Below the pieces are notes generated by a model that searched no databases, was not told where the DNA came from, and saw nothing but the letters and a program-made list of their open reading frames with translations. From Cupriavidus necator (lineage in GTDB: Bacteria > Pseudomonadota > Gammaproteobacteria > Burkholderiales > Burkholderiaceae), in NCBI GenBank assembly GCA_022041995.1, contig CP074390.1:1054001-1118000 (forward strand): a DNA stretch of 64,000 nt. Direction: 5' to 3'. Made by a program: the position numbers and the translations under genes. Below, piece after piece: positions 42,731-51,332 of the stretch (the first letter of the stretch is position 1; each line of letters opens with the position of its first letter).

Positions 42731-45700
42731 CGACGAACTCCCAAACGGGCCAGCAGGCGGGCAAGCCAGCCTTGCGGCCGTACCGGCTTGCCGGCGGCCT
42801 GGCGGCCGAGCGATTCGAACAACTGGCGCAGCACCACCTTGGCGGCGCCTTCCAGCATGCGTCCGCCCACGGCGGCGACCTTGCCGGATACCTCGGCCTC
42901 GTAGTCGTAACTCAGGCGCGTGCCGCTGCCATGCGGGACCAGATCCACCAGGCCGGCGCCGCGCGCGCTGCCCAGCGAGGACATGCCGGCGCCCGCCAGC
43001 CGCAGCCGGCGCGGGGGATCGAGGTCCGACAGGGAGATCTCCGCCTCGAAGCGCGCCTTGATCATCCCAACCCCTACCGTCACGTCGGCGCGGTAGTGGT
43101 TCTCGGCGGTGCGCTCCAGCGCGTGGCAGCCGGGCACCACCTTGGCCAGCGCCTGCGGGTCCAGCAGCACGGCGAAGATGGCTTCGGGCGTGGCGTCGAG
43201 ATCCACTGAGCCGCGCGCGGTGAGCGCCTTGCCACTGCCCTTGCGGGCCGCGGGCACGGCGGCCTCGCGTATGGCTTCCAGCAATTCGGGGCGCGACGGT
43301 GGCGGATCGTCGAAGCCCACCATGGCCATCACCTTGGCCGGGGTCAGCGGCAGGCGGATGTCCTGCACGCCGAGCGCGTCCGCCACCGCGTTGGCGATGC
43401 AGGGGGGCGTGCTCATGTTGTTGCCCTCGCCCAGGCCCTTGGCGCCGAGCGGCGTGAAGGGGCTTGGCGTTTCCAGGTGCACGATCACCGGATCGGGCAC
43501 CTCGCAGGTGGTCGGCATCAGGTAGTCGGCCAGCGTGCCGGACTGGAAGCTGCCGTCGGCGCCATAGCGGAACTCCTCCATCAGCGCCGCGCCCAGCCCC
43601 TGGGCGAAGGCGCCGCGGATCTGGCCATCGGCCAGCGCCGGGTTGAGCAGCGTGCCGGCGTCGTGCGCGGTCACGTAGCGATCGATACGCACGCGCCCCG
43701 TGGCGCGGTCGATCTCCACGCCGCACATATCGAAGGCAAAGCCGTAGGCGGCCGAGGTGTTTATGCGGTCGTTCTCATCCGGCGCTTCCAGGTTGGGCGG
43801 CGACCAGAACACCGTCTCGCGCAGGCCAGGCTCTTCTCCCGCCGGCAGCTGCTGCGGTGACCAGTGCGGCGCATTGCTGGCTACACGCGTGAACGGCAGG
43901 CCGGATTCGGGCGCGCCTTTGCGGGCAATGCGGCCGTCTTCGAACACCACCTCCGCAGGCGCGCAGCCGAACTGCGGCGCCGCGATGCGCGCCAGCTTGT
44001 CGCGCACCCGCTCGGCGGCCAGATGCACGGTGCCGGCCACCGCGCCGGCAAAGCGGCTAGAGTAATTGCCGGCGGCAACCGACCACGCATCCTTGTGGGT
44101 ATCGAACTCGACGTTCACCACCACGTCGGCCGGGTCCACGCCAAGCACATCGGCCACGACCTGCGCGCACACGGTCATATGGCCCTGCCCGGCCGGCGTC
44201 GAGGCAATGGTGACCACCACGCCGCCGAGCAGGTCGACGCTGACCGTGGCGCTGGCGATGGCGCCGTTCTTCGGCCCCACCTTCTTGCGCGCCTCGGCCG
44301 GCATGGCGGTGGTGATATAGCCCATATTCGAGACCGAAGGCTCGACGATGGCGGCAAAGCCAATGCCGTACAGCCGGCCCTCGCTACGAGCGGCATCGCG
44401 GCGGCGCTTCAGTTCCTCATAGCCGCCCTCCTCCAGCGCGCGCTCCAGCGCCAGCTGGTAGTTGCCGGAATCCAGCAGCGCGCCTGCCGCAGCCCGATAC
44501 GGAAAGGCACCGGCCGGGACGAAATTGCGGCGATACACATCGAGCGGATCGAGCCCGAGTTCCATCGCGATGCGTTGCACCAGCCGCTCCAGCGCGAAAT
44601 ACACCTGCGGGCCGCCAAAGCCACGCACCAGGCCGGTGGGCGTCTTGTTGGTCATCACCACCCGGTTGCGCACCAGCAGGTTGGGGATGTCGTAGGCGCC
44701 GGTCAGGCAGCCGTGCATGCGGTAGAAGGTGGCGGGCTCCGGCGCGCGCAGGTAGCCGCCGCAGTCTTCGACCTGGTCGTAGGACAGCGCCATGATGCGG
44801 CCATCGGCCATCACCGCGGCTTCCAGCGTGGACAGCCGCGCGGTGGCGGAGGTGGCGGCGCTGAGATGCTCGAGCCGGTCTTCCACCCACTTCACCGGTG
44901 CTCCGGCCTTGCGGGACGCCAGGCACATCAGCACCGCGTAGGGAAACACGGCCTGCTTCACACCGAAGCTGCCGCCGGAATCGCGCGGGGCTTTGTGGCG
45001 CAGCCGGTTGGCCGGCACCTTGAGCGCCATCGCCATCACCGCATGCAGCGAGAACGGCCCCATGAAATTGGAGGTGACGTCGTAGCCCTCGTCACCGGGC
45101 AGGAACTCGGCAATCACAACGCCGCATTCGATCGGCGTGCAGGTGTTGCGCGGATAGTGCGCGGTCAGCGTGACCCGGTGCGGCGCCGCGGCAAAGGCGG
45201 CTTCAGGCTCGCCGTAGCGGAAGAGGCGGTCGCTCACCACATTGGCGCCTACGCCGGGATGCAGGATGGGCGCATCGTCGGCCAGCGCGGCTTCGATCGA
45301 TACCACCGGCGACAGCACGCGGTAAGTGACGCGCACCAGGTCGAGCGCGTCTTCGGCCAGGGCACGGCTCTCGGCCATTACCACGGCCACCGGCTCGCCC
45401 ACGTAGCGCACGCGATCGATGGCCAGCGCCCACTGCTCCATCGGCGACTTCACGGCGACCACGAAGGGCCGCGACCAGGCCGCCAGGTCGGCGCCGGTCA
45501 GGACCGCATGCACGCCCGGCGCGGCAAGCGCCGCGCCGGTATCGATGGTGCCGAGTTCGGCATGCGCATGCGGGGAGCGTACGATGGCGGCATGCAGGGT
45601 GCCCGGCTTCACGCCGAGGTCGTCGCCATAGCGGCCACGGCCGGTGAGGATGGCGGCGTCCTCGAGCCGCTCCATCGGACGGCCGACGTGGCGCTGGCGC

Positions 45701-45771
45701 GCGGCCGCGCCTGCTGCGGATGCATGGTGGATGGCCGCCGCTGCCGCGGCCAGGTTGCGCTTGTCGCTCAT
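42727..45771 (-). CDS. hmfA: 2-Furoyl-CoA dehydrogenase, molybdopterin subunit fused to a CoxG/SRPBCC domain
   Basis: 1014 residues from ATG 45771 (GGAAGG six bases upstream). Catalytic subunit of a xanthine-oxidase-family Mo enzyme that hydroxylates furoyl-CoA at C5 in the hmf pathway. Residues 25-800 show the family order: VGRPMERLEDAAILTGRGRYGDD, NTCTPIECGVVIAEF, KTPTGLVRGFGGPQVYFALE, TASTPAGQGHMTVCAQVVADVL-like Mo-cofactor motifs and the active-site Glu region PLGAKGLGEGNNMSTPPCI. From about residue 845 to the end is a START/SRPBCC domain like CoxG (FAVLLDPQALAKVVPGCHAL, RLSYDYEAEVSGKVAAVGGRML), normally a separate protein. First gene of the operon, divergent from a LysR gene. Confidence 0.82.
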   Translation of the reverse strand: MSDKRNLAAAAAAIHHASAAGAAARQRHVGRPMERLEDAAILTGRGRYGDDLGVKPGTLHAAIVRSPHAHAELGTIDTGAALAAPGVHAVLTGADLAAWSRPFVVAVKSPMEQWALAIDRVRYVGEPVAVVMAESRALAEDALDLVRVTYRVLSPVVSIEAALADDAPILHPGVGANVVSDRLFRYGEPEAAFAAAPHRVTLTAHYPRNTCTPIECGVVIAEFLPGDEGYDVTSNFMGPFSLHAVMAMALKVPANRLRHKAPRDSGGSFGVKQAVFPYAVLMCLASRKAGAPVKWVEDRLEHLSAATSATARLSTLEAAVMADGRIMALSYDQVEDCGGYLRAPEPATFYRMHGCLTGAYDIPNLLVRNRVVMTNKTPTGLVRGFGGPQVYFALERLVQRIAMELGLDPLDVYRRNFVPAGAFPYRAAAGALLDSGNYQLALERALEEGGYEELKRRRDAARSEGRLYGIGFAAIVEPSVSNMGYITTAMPAEARKKVGPKNGAIASATVSVDLLGGVVVTIASTPAGQGHMTVCAQVVADVLGVDPADVVVNVEFDTHKDAWSVAAGNYSSRFAGAVAGTVHLAAERVRDKLARIAAPQFGCAPAEVVFEDGRIARKGAPESGLPFTRVASNAPHWSPQQLPAGEEPGLRETVFWSPPNLEAPDENDRINTSAAYGFAFDMCGVEIDRATGRVRIDRYVTAHDAGTLLNPALADGQIRGAFAQGLGAALMEEFRYGADGSFQSGTLADYLMPTTCEVPDPVIVHLETPSPFTPLGAKGLGEGNNMSTPPCIANAVADALGVQDIRLPLTPAKVMAMVGFDDPPPSRPELLEAIREAAVPAARKGSGKALTARGSVDLDATPEAIFAVLLDPQALAKVVPGCHALERTAENHYRADVTVGVGMIKARFEAEISLSDLDPPRRLRLAGAGMSSLGSARGAGLVDLVPHGSGTRLSYDYEAEVSGKVAAVGGRMLEGAAKVVLRQLFESLGRQAAGKPVRPQGWLARLLARLGVRR

Positions 45772-46223
45772 GACCGGCCTTCCCGCCTGGCGGGGCCGGG
45801 ACGGTCCATCTGGTTAGCGGGGATTGCGGGCCGGCACGGGGAGATGCCACGCGGCACGGGGCGAACGTCCGCTACCGCTGTCTCCAGTGTCGTGCCGGTC
45901 ATGCCGCCAGCATCGTTCTGTCTCATTCCTGACTCCGTTCTTCGCGTCGGCCCCGGCAGGCGAATCCACCCGGGACATGCAACGTTGAACAGGAGCTTAG
46001 GGAGGTTATGGTATTAGTTCTAATATTGTTTTTTGATTCGCTTCATCATTTACGATGATCTCTGCCAGCATGGGCGTTAATGCGCACATCCGTGCTGCTG
46101 ACGCGCCACGGCTAAATGTTCGGCCGCGAATAACGGCCCGAAAAGTACGCGATGAGGGCGACAAAAAACTGATACGCTCATTCCAGTCCAACGAATTTAT
46201 TGATACCTGATCGATCACTTGGC
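45772..46223. other. hmfA-LysR divergent intergenic region
   Basis: 452 bp. The part near hmfA is GC-rich and featureless; from 46010 it becomes AT-rich and contains a perfect inverted repeat TATTAG-TT-CTAATA (46012-46025) and the promoter/operator element at 46020-46048. Just before the LysR start is ATTGATACCTGATCGATCAC, partly matching ATTGATCCCATGTATCAC near the second LysR start. No coding sequence is seen. Confidence 0.55.
46020..46048 (-). promoter_or_regulatory. Shared hmf promoter/LysR box, copy 1 (hmfA side)
   Basis: Plus-strand CTAATATTGTTTTTTGATTC followed by GCTTCATCA. It contains the interrupted palindrome TGAT-N7-ATCA (46034-46048), the geometry of a LysR-type binding site. 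On the minus strand CTAATA reads TATTAG, a plausible -10, and the box would cover the -35 region. 22 of 29 positions, and 18 of the first 20, are identical to 52922-52950 in front of the hmfFG operon. Confidence 0.65.
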
Positions 46224-47129
46224 ATGGACCTCAAACAGATCCAATATTTCATCGCCCTGTTCGAAGACGGCTCCGTCACGCGCGCGGCGAAACGGCTGAA
46301 TATCGTTCAGCCGGCGCTGAGCATGCAGATCGCCAAGCTGGAGGAAGAGTTCGGACAGAAGCTGTTCGATCGCATCCCGCATGGCATGGTGCCGACCGCC
46401 GCCGGCCGCATGATGTATCGGCTGTTCCTGCCGCTCGTGCGCGACCTGGCCAATGCGCGGCAACAGCTGATGCAACGCGACGAGCAAGTGGCGGGCAGCA
46501 TCTCCATCGGCATGGTGGCGTCGGAGACGGAGAGCGTGCTGGTGGGTTCGCTGGCGCGTTTCAACGCGCGCTACCCGAACGTCGAGGTATCAGTCGCCGA
46601 CGGCTTCAGCGCCACGCTGATCGACCTGGTTTCCGCCGGCCAGCTCGACGCGGCCGTGGTGCATAAGCCCCGCGGCAAGCTCTCGCTCCATGTGCAATCC
46701 CTGCACGACGAGGAAATGGTGCTGGTCACCAGTGCGGAACATGGCCCGGAACTGCCGGCAGCGGTGGAACTCACCAAGCTGCCGGGACTGGAACTGGTGC
46801 TGCCCACCAAGCGCCATGGCTTGCGCGGCGTGCTGGATGCGGCCACGCAACTGGAAGACGTGACCTTGCAGCCGAAGTTCGAGATCGACATCCTCGGCAC
46901 CATCGTCCAGTTCGTCGAGGCCACGCGTTTTGCCACGGTGCTGCCGCGCATCGTGGTGCAACGCGCCGTCGACGAGGGCCGGCTGCGCGTGTACCCCATC
47001 CTGGCGCCGCGCATTGTGCGCCACCTGGTGTGCGTGAGCCATCCGCAGCGCCCGCTCAGCACGGCCGCCGACGCGCTGATCGCGATCGTGGCCGAGGAGA
47101 TCCGGAGGGTATCCGGCACCGCCGCCTGA
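46224..47129 (+). CDS. hmfR1: LysR-family regulator of the furoate operon
   Basis: 301 residues from ATG 46224 (MDLKQIQYFIALFEDGSVTR). N-terminal winged helix-turn-helix (RAAKRLNIVQPALSMQIAKLEEEFGQKLFDR) and a periplasmic-binding-like effector domain (GSISIGMVASETESVLVGSL). Divergent from hmfA, the classic arrangement for a LysR activator of the neighbouring operon. It is a close paralogue of the LysR at 53174 (same opening motif and very similar effector domain), which is divergent from hmfF. The inducer is probably a furan acid or its CoA ester; symbol provisional. The 3' end overlaps the convergent desaturase gene by 74 bp. Confidence 0.8.
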   Translation: MDLKQIQYFIALFEDGSVTRAAKRLNIVQPALSMQIAKLEEEFGQKLFDRIPHGMVPTAAGRMMYRLFLPLVRDLANARQQLMQRDEQVAGSISIGMVASETESVLVGSLARFNARYPNVEVSVADGFSATLIDLVSAGQLDAAVVHKPRGKLSLHVQSLHDEEMVLVTSAEHGPELPAAVELTKLPGLELVLPTKRHGLRGVLDAATQLEDVTLQPKFEIDILGTIVQFVEATRFATVLPRIVVQRAVDEGRLRVYPILAPRIVRHLVCVSHPQRPLSTAADALIAIVAEEIRRVSGTAA

Positions 47130-47850
47130 TCGGGGCGCTGCGGCCATCGCTGTCCTGCCCTTGCACCGGGCTGCGCGCCGCGCGCGGGGCATCGCTGCGC
47201 GTGCCGAACAGCGTGTCGCAGATCGGGAAGGTCAGGTTGAAGTTCTGCGTGGCCATCAGTTCGGGATCGTGATGCGTGACGTGCAGGCGCCGCACGGTAC
47301 CCACCAATGGCATCTTGTCGAGCAGCGGGCTGTCCGTGACGTGCGATAGCGTATGCATTCCTTCGTACATCAGGTAGTACGCCGCCATCGTCATCAGCGC
47401 GATATACCCCGCGTTCTTTGAGAACACCGCGCCGATCGCCAGTGCGAACGGCACTGCGGCCAGCACGAAAGCCACCGGCGCGAACGGCGGGAACAACAAG
47501 GCGCGCCAGTGTTTCTGGCCTTTGTACTCAAGCGTCACGTGCGTGAAGAAGCGATGGTGCACGGCGCAATGCCGTTTGTAGATCATGCTGAAAAAGCGCG
47601 TCGGCCGATGCAGTACATAGCGGTGCGCGGCCCACTCGGCCCAGTTCCCGAACAGGAAGATCGGCACGATCGCGAGCCACTGCGCCAGCGTCGGTGCTCG
47701 CAGGTTCATCGCGCACCATGCAACCACCCCGCCCGTGAACAGCAGCGTGAAGGCGAGATGCAGTTCGCCGCGGTACCACGCGGGCGTGGACGCGACATAC
47801 TCGTCGCGGAAGCGGTAAGAACGTGCGCGGACTTCGTCATCGTATTTCAT
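47056..47850 (-). CDS. Sterol desaturase / fatty acid hydroxylase family membrane protein
   Basis: 264 residues from ATG 47850 (GGAGACAACG upstream). Di-iron membrane enzyme family: His clusters HRYVLH, HCAVHHRFFTH, HTLSHV and HVTHHD are all present, with four hydrophobic segments between them (HLAFTLLFTGGVVAWCAM, LAIVPIFLFGNWAEW, PVAFVLAAVPFALAIGAVF and ALMTMAAYYLMY). The last 35 residues are Arg/Ser/Pro-rich and read antisense through the LysR gene. It is the last gene of the hmfF-side operon, 79 bp after hmfH. Such a protein is not part of the published furan pathway; its role here is unknown. Confidence 0.8.
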   Translation of the reverse strand: MKYDDEVRARSYRFRDEYVASTPAWYRGELHLAFTLLFTGGVVAWCAMNLRAPTLAQWLAIVPIFLFGNWAEWAAHRYVLHRPTRFFSMIYKRHCAVHHRFFTHVTLEYKGQKHWRALLFPPFAPVAFVLAAVPFALAIGAVFSKNAGYIALMTMAAYYLMYEGMHTLSHVTDSPLLDKMPLVGTVRRLHVTHHDPELMATQNFNLTFPICDTLFGTRSDAPRAARSPVQGQDSDGRSAPIRRRCRIPSGSPRPRSRSARRRPC

Positions 47851-47929
47851 CGTTGTCTCCTCGTTCCAGGCGCTGGTGGCGCCCCATAGTGCGGCTTCGG
47901 TGTTTACCTTTGGTTTCCAGCTTCGGTGT

Positions 47930-49668
47930 TCAGCCCGGATCGGCACCTTCGCTCAACGCCCGCCGGGTTGCGCGGCGCTCGGCCAACATGGCGTCGGCGA
48001 TCTTTTCCGCGAGCATGATGGTGGGAATGTTGGTATTGGCCGTCGGCAGCCGAGGCATCAGCGACGCGTCGACGACGCGCAACCGGCCGACATCGTGGAC
48101 GCGGCCCGTTGCGTCCGTCACCGCGCTCCGGTCCGCCTGCGCGCCCATCCGGCAAGTGCCGCTGGCATGCCAGACCCCGAAGACGCTCTGGCGCACGAAG
48201 CCCTCCAACGCGGACTCATCCGCGAGCAGGCTGGTCAGGTTTGCCCCGCCCGTGACAAAGCGCGCGATCAGGCTTCTGCGTAGCGGCCCCGAGACATCGA
48301 GCAGTGCCCCCAGCAACGCGGTGAGCATCGCATTGCCGGGGCTCACGCGGCTCATTGCCTTGACGCGCGGCGAAAAGATGGCGGGGAAGAAATCATCCGG
48401 ATGCTGATGCAAGGCCGATGCACCGACGATGCGCACCAGCCTGCGCACACCAGCCACCATGCGTCGCAGATCCCGTTCGTCATCCAGCAGGTTGAGCTCC
48501 ACCAGAGGCGGCACCTCCGGCTGGGCGCCGGCAAGGCTCACCTGCCCGCGCGAGAATGGCCGGTTGCACCACAGGAAGAAGAGGCCGAGCCGATTACCGA
48601 GCGCATGCCAGCCCGCCCGTGTCGAGCTGGACAAATACATGTCCGACGCTTCGCCGCCCGGCACTTCGGATGAGAAGCGCGCCGCCGTCATGCTGGAGCG
48701 CCGGCGCGCGAGCGGCATGCGGTACTCGGGCGCGAGGAACTGGCAGAAGGTCAGCGCAGGATGATCCTGGAGATTGCGGCCAACGCCGGGCCGGTCGGCC
48801 ACCACCTCGATGCCGAGCGCCTGCAGCGCGGCCGCGTCGCCAATCCCCGCGCGCATCAGGATGGCGGGAGACTGCAGCGCGCCCGCTGACACGATGACCT
48901 CTCCGGCTTCCAGCGCCAGCCGCGCCCCGTCGGCACGAACGGCGATCACCCCGCGCGCTTCGCGTCCGGATACGACCAGCTCCTTCACCGTTGTCTCGGC
49001 AAAGATCCGCAGATTGGTCCGCTTGCGCGTGTTCGCATCGAGATAGGCGATGGCGGTCGATACCCGCTTGCCATCGAGGTTCGAGAAGGCAGCGGGAAAC
49101 CAGCCATCGCCGAACTCCGCGTTCTGGTCGTCCAGCGCGGACAATCCGCTGCGGCCCATCGCTTGCGCAAAAGCCGTGCAAAATGGCGGCCACGCCTGCG
49201 GCAGGATGCGGCGGATCGGCACCGGGCCGTCGCTGCCGTGCATCGGGCTGCTGGCGAAATCCACATCCCGTTCGAGCTTGCGGAAATACGGCAACACATC
49301 CTGCCACGACCAGCCGGGCGCGCCCGACGCCGCCCACTCGTCGTAGTCGCGCGGCAGCCCGCGGTTGGCGGCCTGCACATTGATGCTGGAGCCGCCGCCC
49401 ATGACGCGCCCTTGCTCGTAGAGTCTGGCGCGCGCCCCTGCCACGGCGCGCGCCTGCAGCGATGGCCAGATGTACCGGTCGCCGAAGAACAAGGGCATCG
49501 GATAGCTGTCGAGAATCTCCGCCGGCACCGCGCCGGGCGGCGTATCGACGCCCCCTCGATCAGCGCGACGCGTATGCCCGGGTCCCGCGAGAGGCGATTG
49601 GCCAGCACGCAGCCGGCCGACCCGCCGCCAACGATCACATAGTCGAAGCGGTCCCTCGGCGTACCCAT
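47930..49668 (-). CDS. hmfH: GMC-family FAD oxidoreductase, probable HMF/furfural oxidase, frameshifted in this sequence
   Basis: From ATG 49668 (GGGGAG upstream) the first frame gives the FAD motif FDYVIVGGGSAGCVLANRLSRD and IRVALIEG. The frame breaks in the C run at 49551-49555; the rest follows in another frame: VDTPPGAVPAEILDSYPMP, the GMC signature GGGSSINVQAANRG, and the C-terminal active site WHASGTCRMG and PTANTNIPTIMLAEKIADAM. One extra C restores 579 residues, the normal size. In the hmf pathway HmfH oxidises hydroxymethyl-furoate to furandicarboxylate. As written, translation from a later start would lack the ADP-binding motif. Confidence 0.78.
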
Positions 49669-49702
49669 GTGTTCTCCCCTTGTCATGTGCGTGGTTGCTG
49701 CG

Positions 49703-50665
49703 TCATTGCAAGGGGATGGCCGCGTCCTGCACGACCTGCTTCCACTTCGCCAGTTCCTTGCCGATGAACGCCGAGAAGTCCGCCGCGCTGCCGCCGGCCG
49801 GCCTGACGCCCTGCTCGTGGAAGATATTGCGCACATCCGCCGTGCGCAGCGCGTCGTTGATCTGCGCGTTCAGCTTGCGCACGATCTCCGGGGGCGTGCC
49901 GGCCGGCGCGACAATGCCGTGCCAGGATGACGCGTCGTAGCCGGGCAGGCCGCTCTCGGCCATGGTGGGCACCGTGGGAAGCGACGCAAAGCGGCTCCGG
50001 TCGGCGACGGCAAGCGCGCGCACCTTGCCGGACTTCACGAAAGGCAGCACATGGGGCAACGCGTCGAAGGCCACTTCGACCTGCCCGCCGGCCAGATCGG
50101 TCAGCATGGGCGTGCTGCCCTTGTAGGGAACCTGGGCGAGCGTGACGCCGGCACTGCGCTCGAACAGCGCCATGGCAAGGTGGTTGGACGAGCCGCTGCC
50201 CGACGAGCCGTAGTTGATCTTGCCGGGCGTGGCCTTAGCGGATTTGACAAGATCGTCCACGGAGCGGATCGGCGATCCGTTGGTCACCACAAGGGTCATC
50301 GGCGACTGGCCAGCCAGGATGACGGGCGTGAAGTCCTTGAGGGTGTCGTACGGCAGCGACTTATAGAGCCAGGGATTGGCACCGAAGGGGAACTGCACCA
50401 CCAGCAGCGTGTAGCCATCGGGCGCGGCCTTGGCCACGAACGAGGTGCCGATGATGGTGCCCGCGCCGGGCTTGTTGTCCACCACCACGGGCTGGCCCCA
50501 GGCTGCAGTGAGCCTGCTGCCGACGATGCGGGCCAGCGTGTCGTTGAAACCGCCGGGCGGGTACGGCACCACGATGCGGATCGGCTTGGTGGGATAGCCT
50601 TGTGCATGGGCAAGCCCCGTCAGCAACAGCAAAGCGAGCCCGGCATGGGCGAGCCAAGTTTTCAT
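49703..50665 (-). CDS. Bug/TctC-family periplasmic solute-binding protein in the hmfF operon
   Basis: 320 residues with a signal peptide (KTWLAHAGLALLLLTGLAHAQ) and the family opening YPTKPIRIVVPYPPGGFNDTLAR; later PGKINYGSSGSGSSNHLAMALFE and WHGIVAPAGTPPEIV. It lies between hmfG and hmfH on the same strand, so a furan carboxylate such as furandicarboxylate is a reasonable ligand guess. No TctA/TctB genes are nearby, so a transport partner would be encoded elsewhere. Confidence 0.88.
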   Translation of the reverse strand: MKTWLAHAGLALLLLTGLAHAQGYPTKPIRIVVPYPPGGFNDTLARIVGSRLTAAWGQPVVVDNKPGAGTIIGTSFVAKAAPDGYTLLVVQFPFGANPWLYKSLPYDTLKDFTPVILAGQSPMTLVVTNGSPIRSVDDLVKSAKATPGKINYGSSGSGSSNHLAMALFERSAGVTLAQVPYKGSTPMLTDLAGGQVEVAFDALPHVLPFVKSGKVRALAVADRSRFASLPTVPTMAESGLPGYDASSWHGIVAPAGTPPEIVRKLNAQINDALRTADVRNIFHEQGVRPAGGSAADFSAFIGKELAKWKQVVQDAAIPLQ

Positions 50666-50734
50666 GTCTGTCTCCTGCCTGTTCAGTATTCAAAGCTCGG
50701 CCGGGATCAGTGCCCCGGTCCGCAGCGCTGGCCG

Positions 50735-51328
50735 TCAGCCGGCAAAGTCGTGAGCGAGGCCCGACCAGCGGCTGGCCAGCGTGTCGTGCTCGATCTGGAA
50801 CAGGTCCAGGATGCGACCCACGGTGTGATTGACCACGTCCTCGATGCTGGTCGGATGTGCGTAGAAGGCGGGCACGGGCGGCATCACGATCGCGCCCATC
50901 TCGGTGGCGTAAAGCATGTTGCGCAGGTGCGCGAGGTTCAGCGGGGTTTCGCGCGCCACCAGCACCAGGCGCCGCCGCTCCTTGAGCACCACGTCCGCGG
51001 CGCGGGTCAGCAGGTTGTCAGAAAACCCGTTGGCCACCGACGCCAGTGTCTTCATCGAGCACGGCGCGACCACCATGCCCTCGGTCACGAAAGAGCCGCT
51101 GGCCACCGCCGCGCCGATATCGCGCACGTTATGCACTACGTCGGCCAGCGCCTCGAGTTCGCTGCGCTTGATGCCGAGTTCCTGGGTCGCGGTGAGCATG
51201 CCCGAAGCCGACACGATCAGATGCGACTCGACGTTGTCCAGGCTGCGTATCGCCTTGAGCAGGTTGACGCCGATAGCGGCGCCGCTGGCGCCGGAGATAC
51301 CGACGATGATGCGTTTCTGGTTGGCCAT
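50735..51328 (-). CDS. hmfG: UbiX-type flavin prenyltransferase
   Basis: 197 residues from ATG 51328 with GGAG nine bases upstream; ATG 51343 inside the end of hmfF is an alternative. Makes prenylated FMN, the cofactor of UbiD-type decarboxylases. Signature IIVGISGASGAAIGVNLLKAI, then VVAPCSMKTLASVANGFSDNLLTRAADVVLKE and RETPLNLAHLRNMLYATEMGAIVMPPVPAFY. Four bases after hmfF, so translationally linked to the enzyme that needs its product. Confidence 0.9.
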   Translation of the reverse strand: MANQKRIIVGISGASGAAIGVNLLKAIRSLDNVESHLIVSASGMLTATQELGIKRSELEALADVVHNVRDIGAAVASGSFVTEGMVVAPCSMKTLASVANGFSDNLLTRAADVVLKERRRLVLVARETPLNLAHLRNMLYATEMGAIVMPPVPAFYAHPTSIEDVVNHTVGRILDLFQIEHDTLASRWSGLAHDFAG

Positions 51329-51332
51329 GACA

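Noticed and set aside
43864..46017. 717-residue plus-strand ORF opposite hmfA
   Set aside because: Composition is the mirror of the molybdopterin subunit and no family motif is seen; it is a GC-rich antisense artefact.
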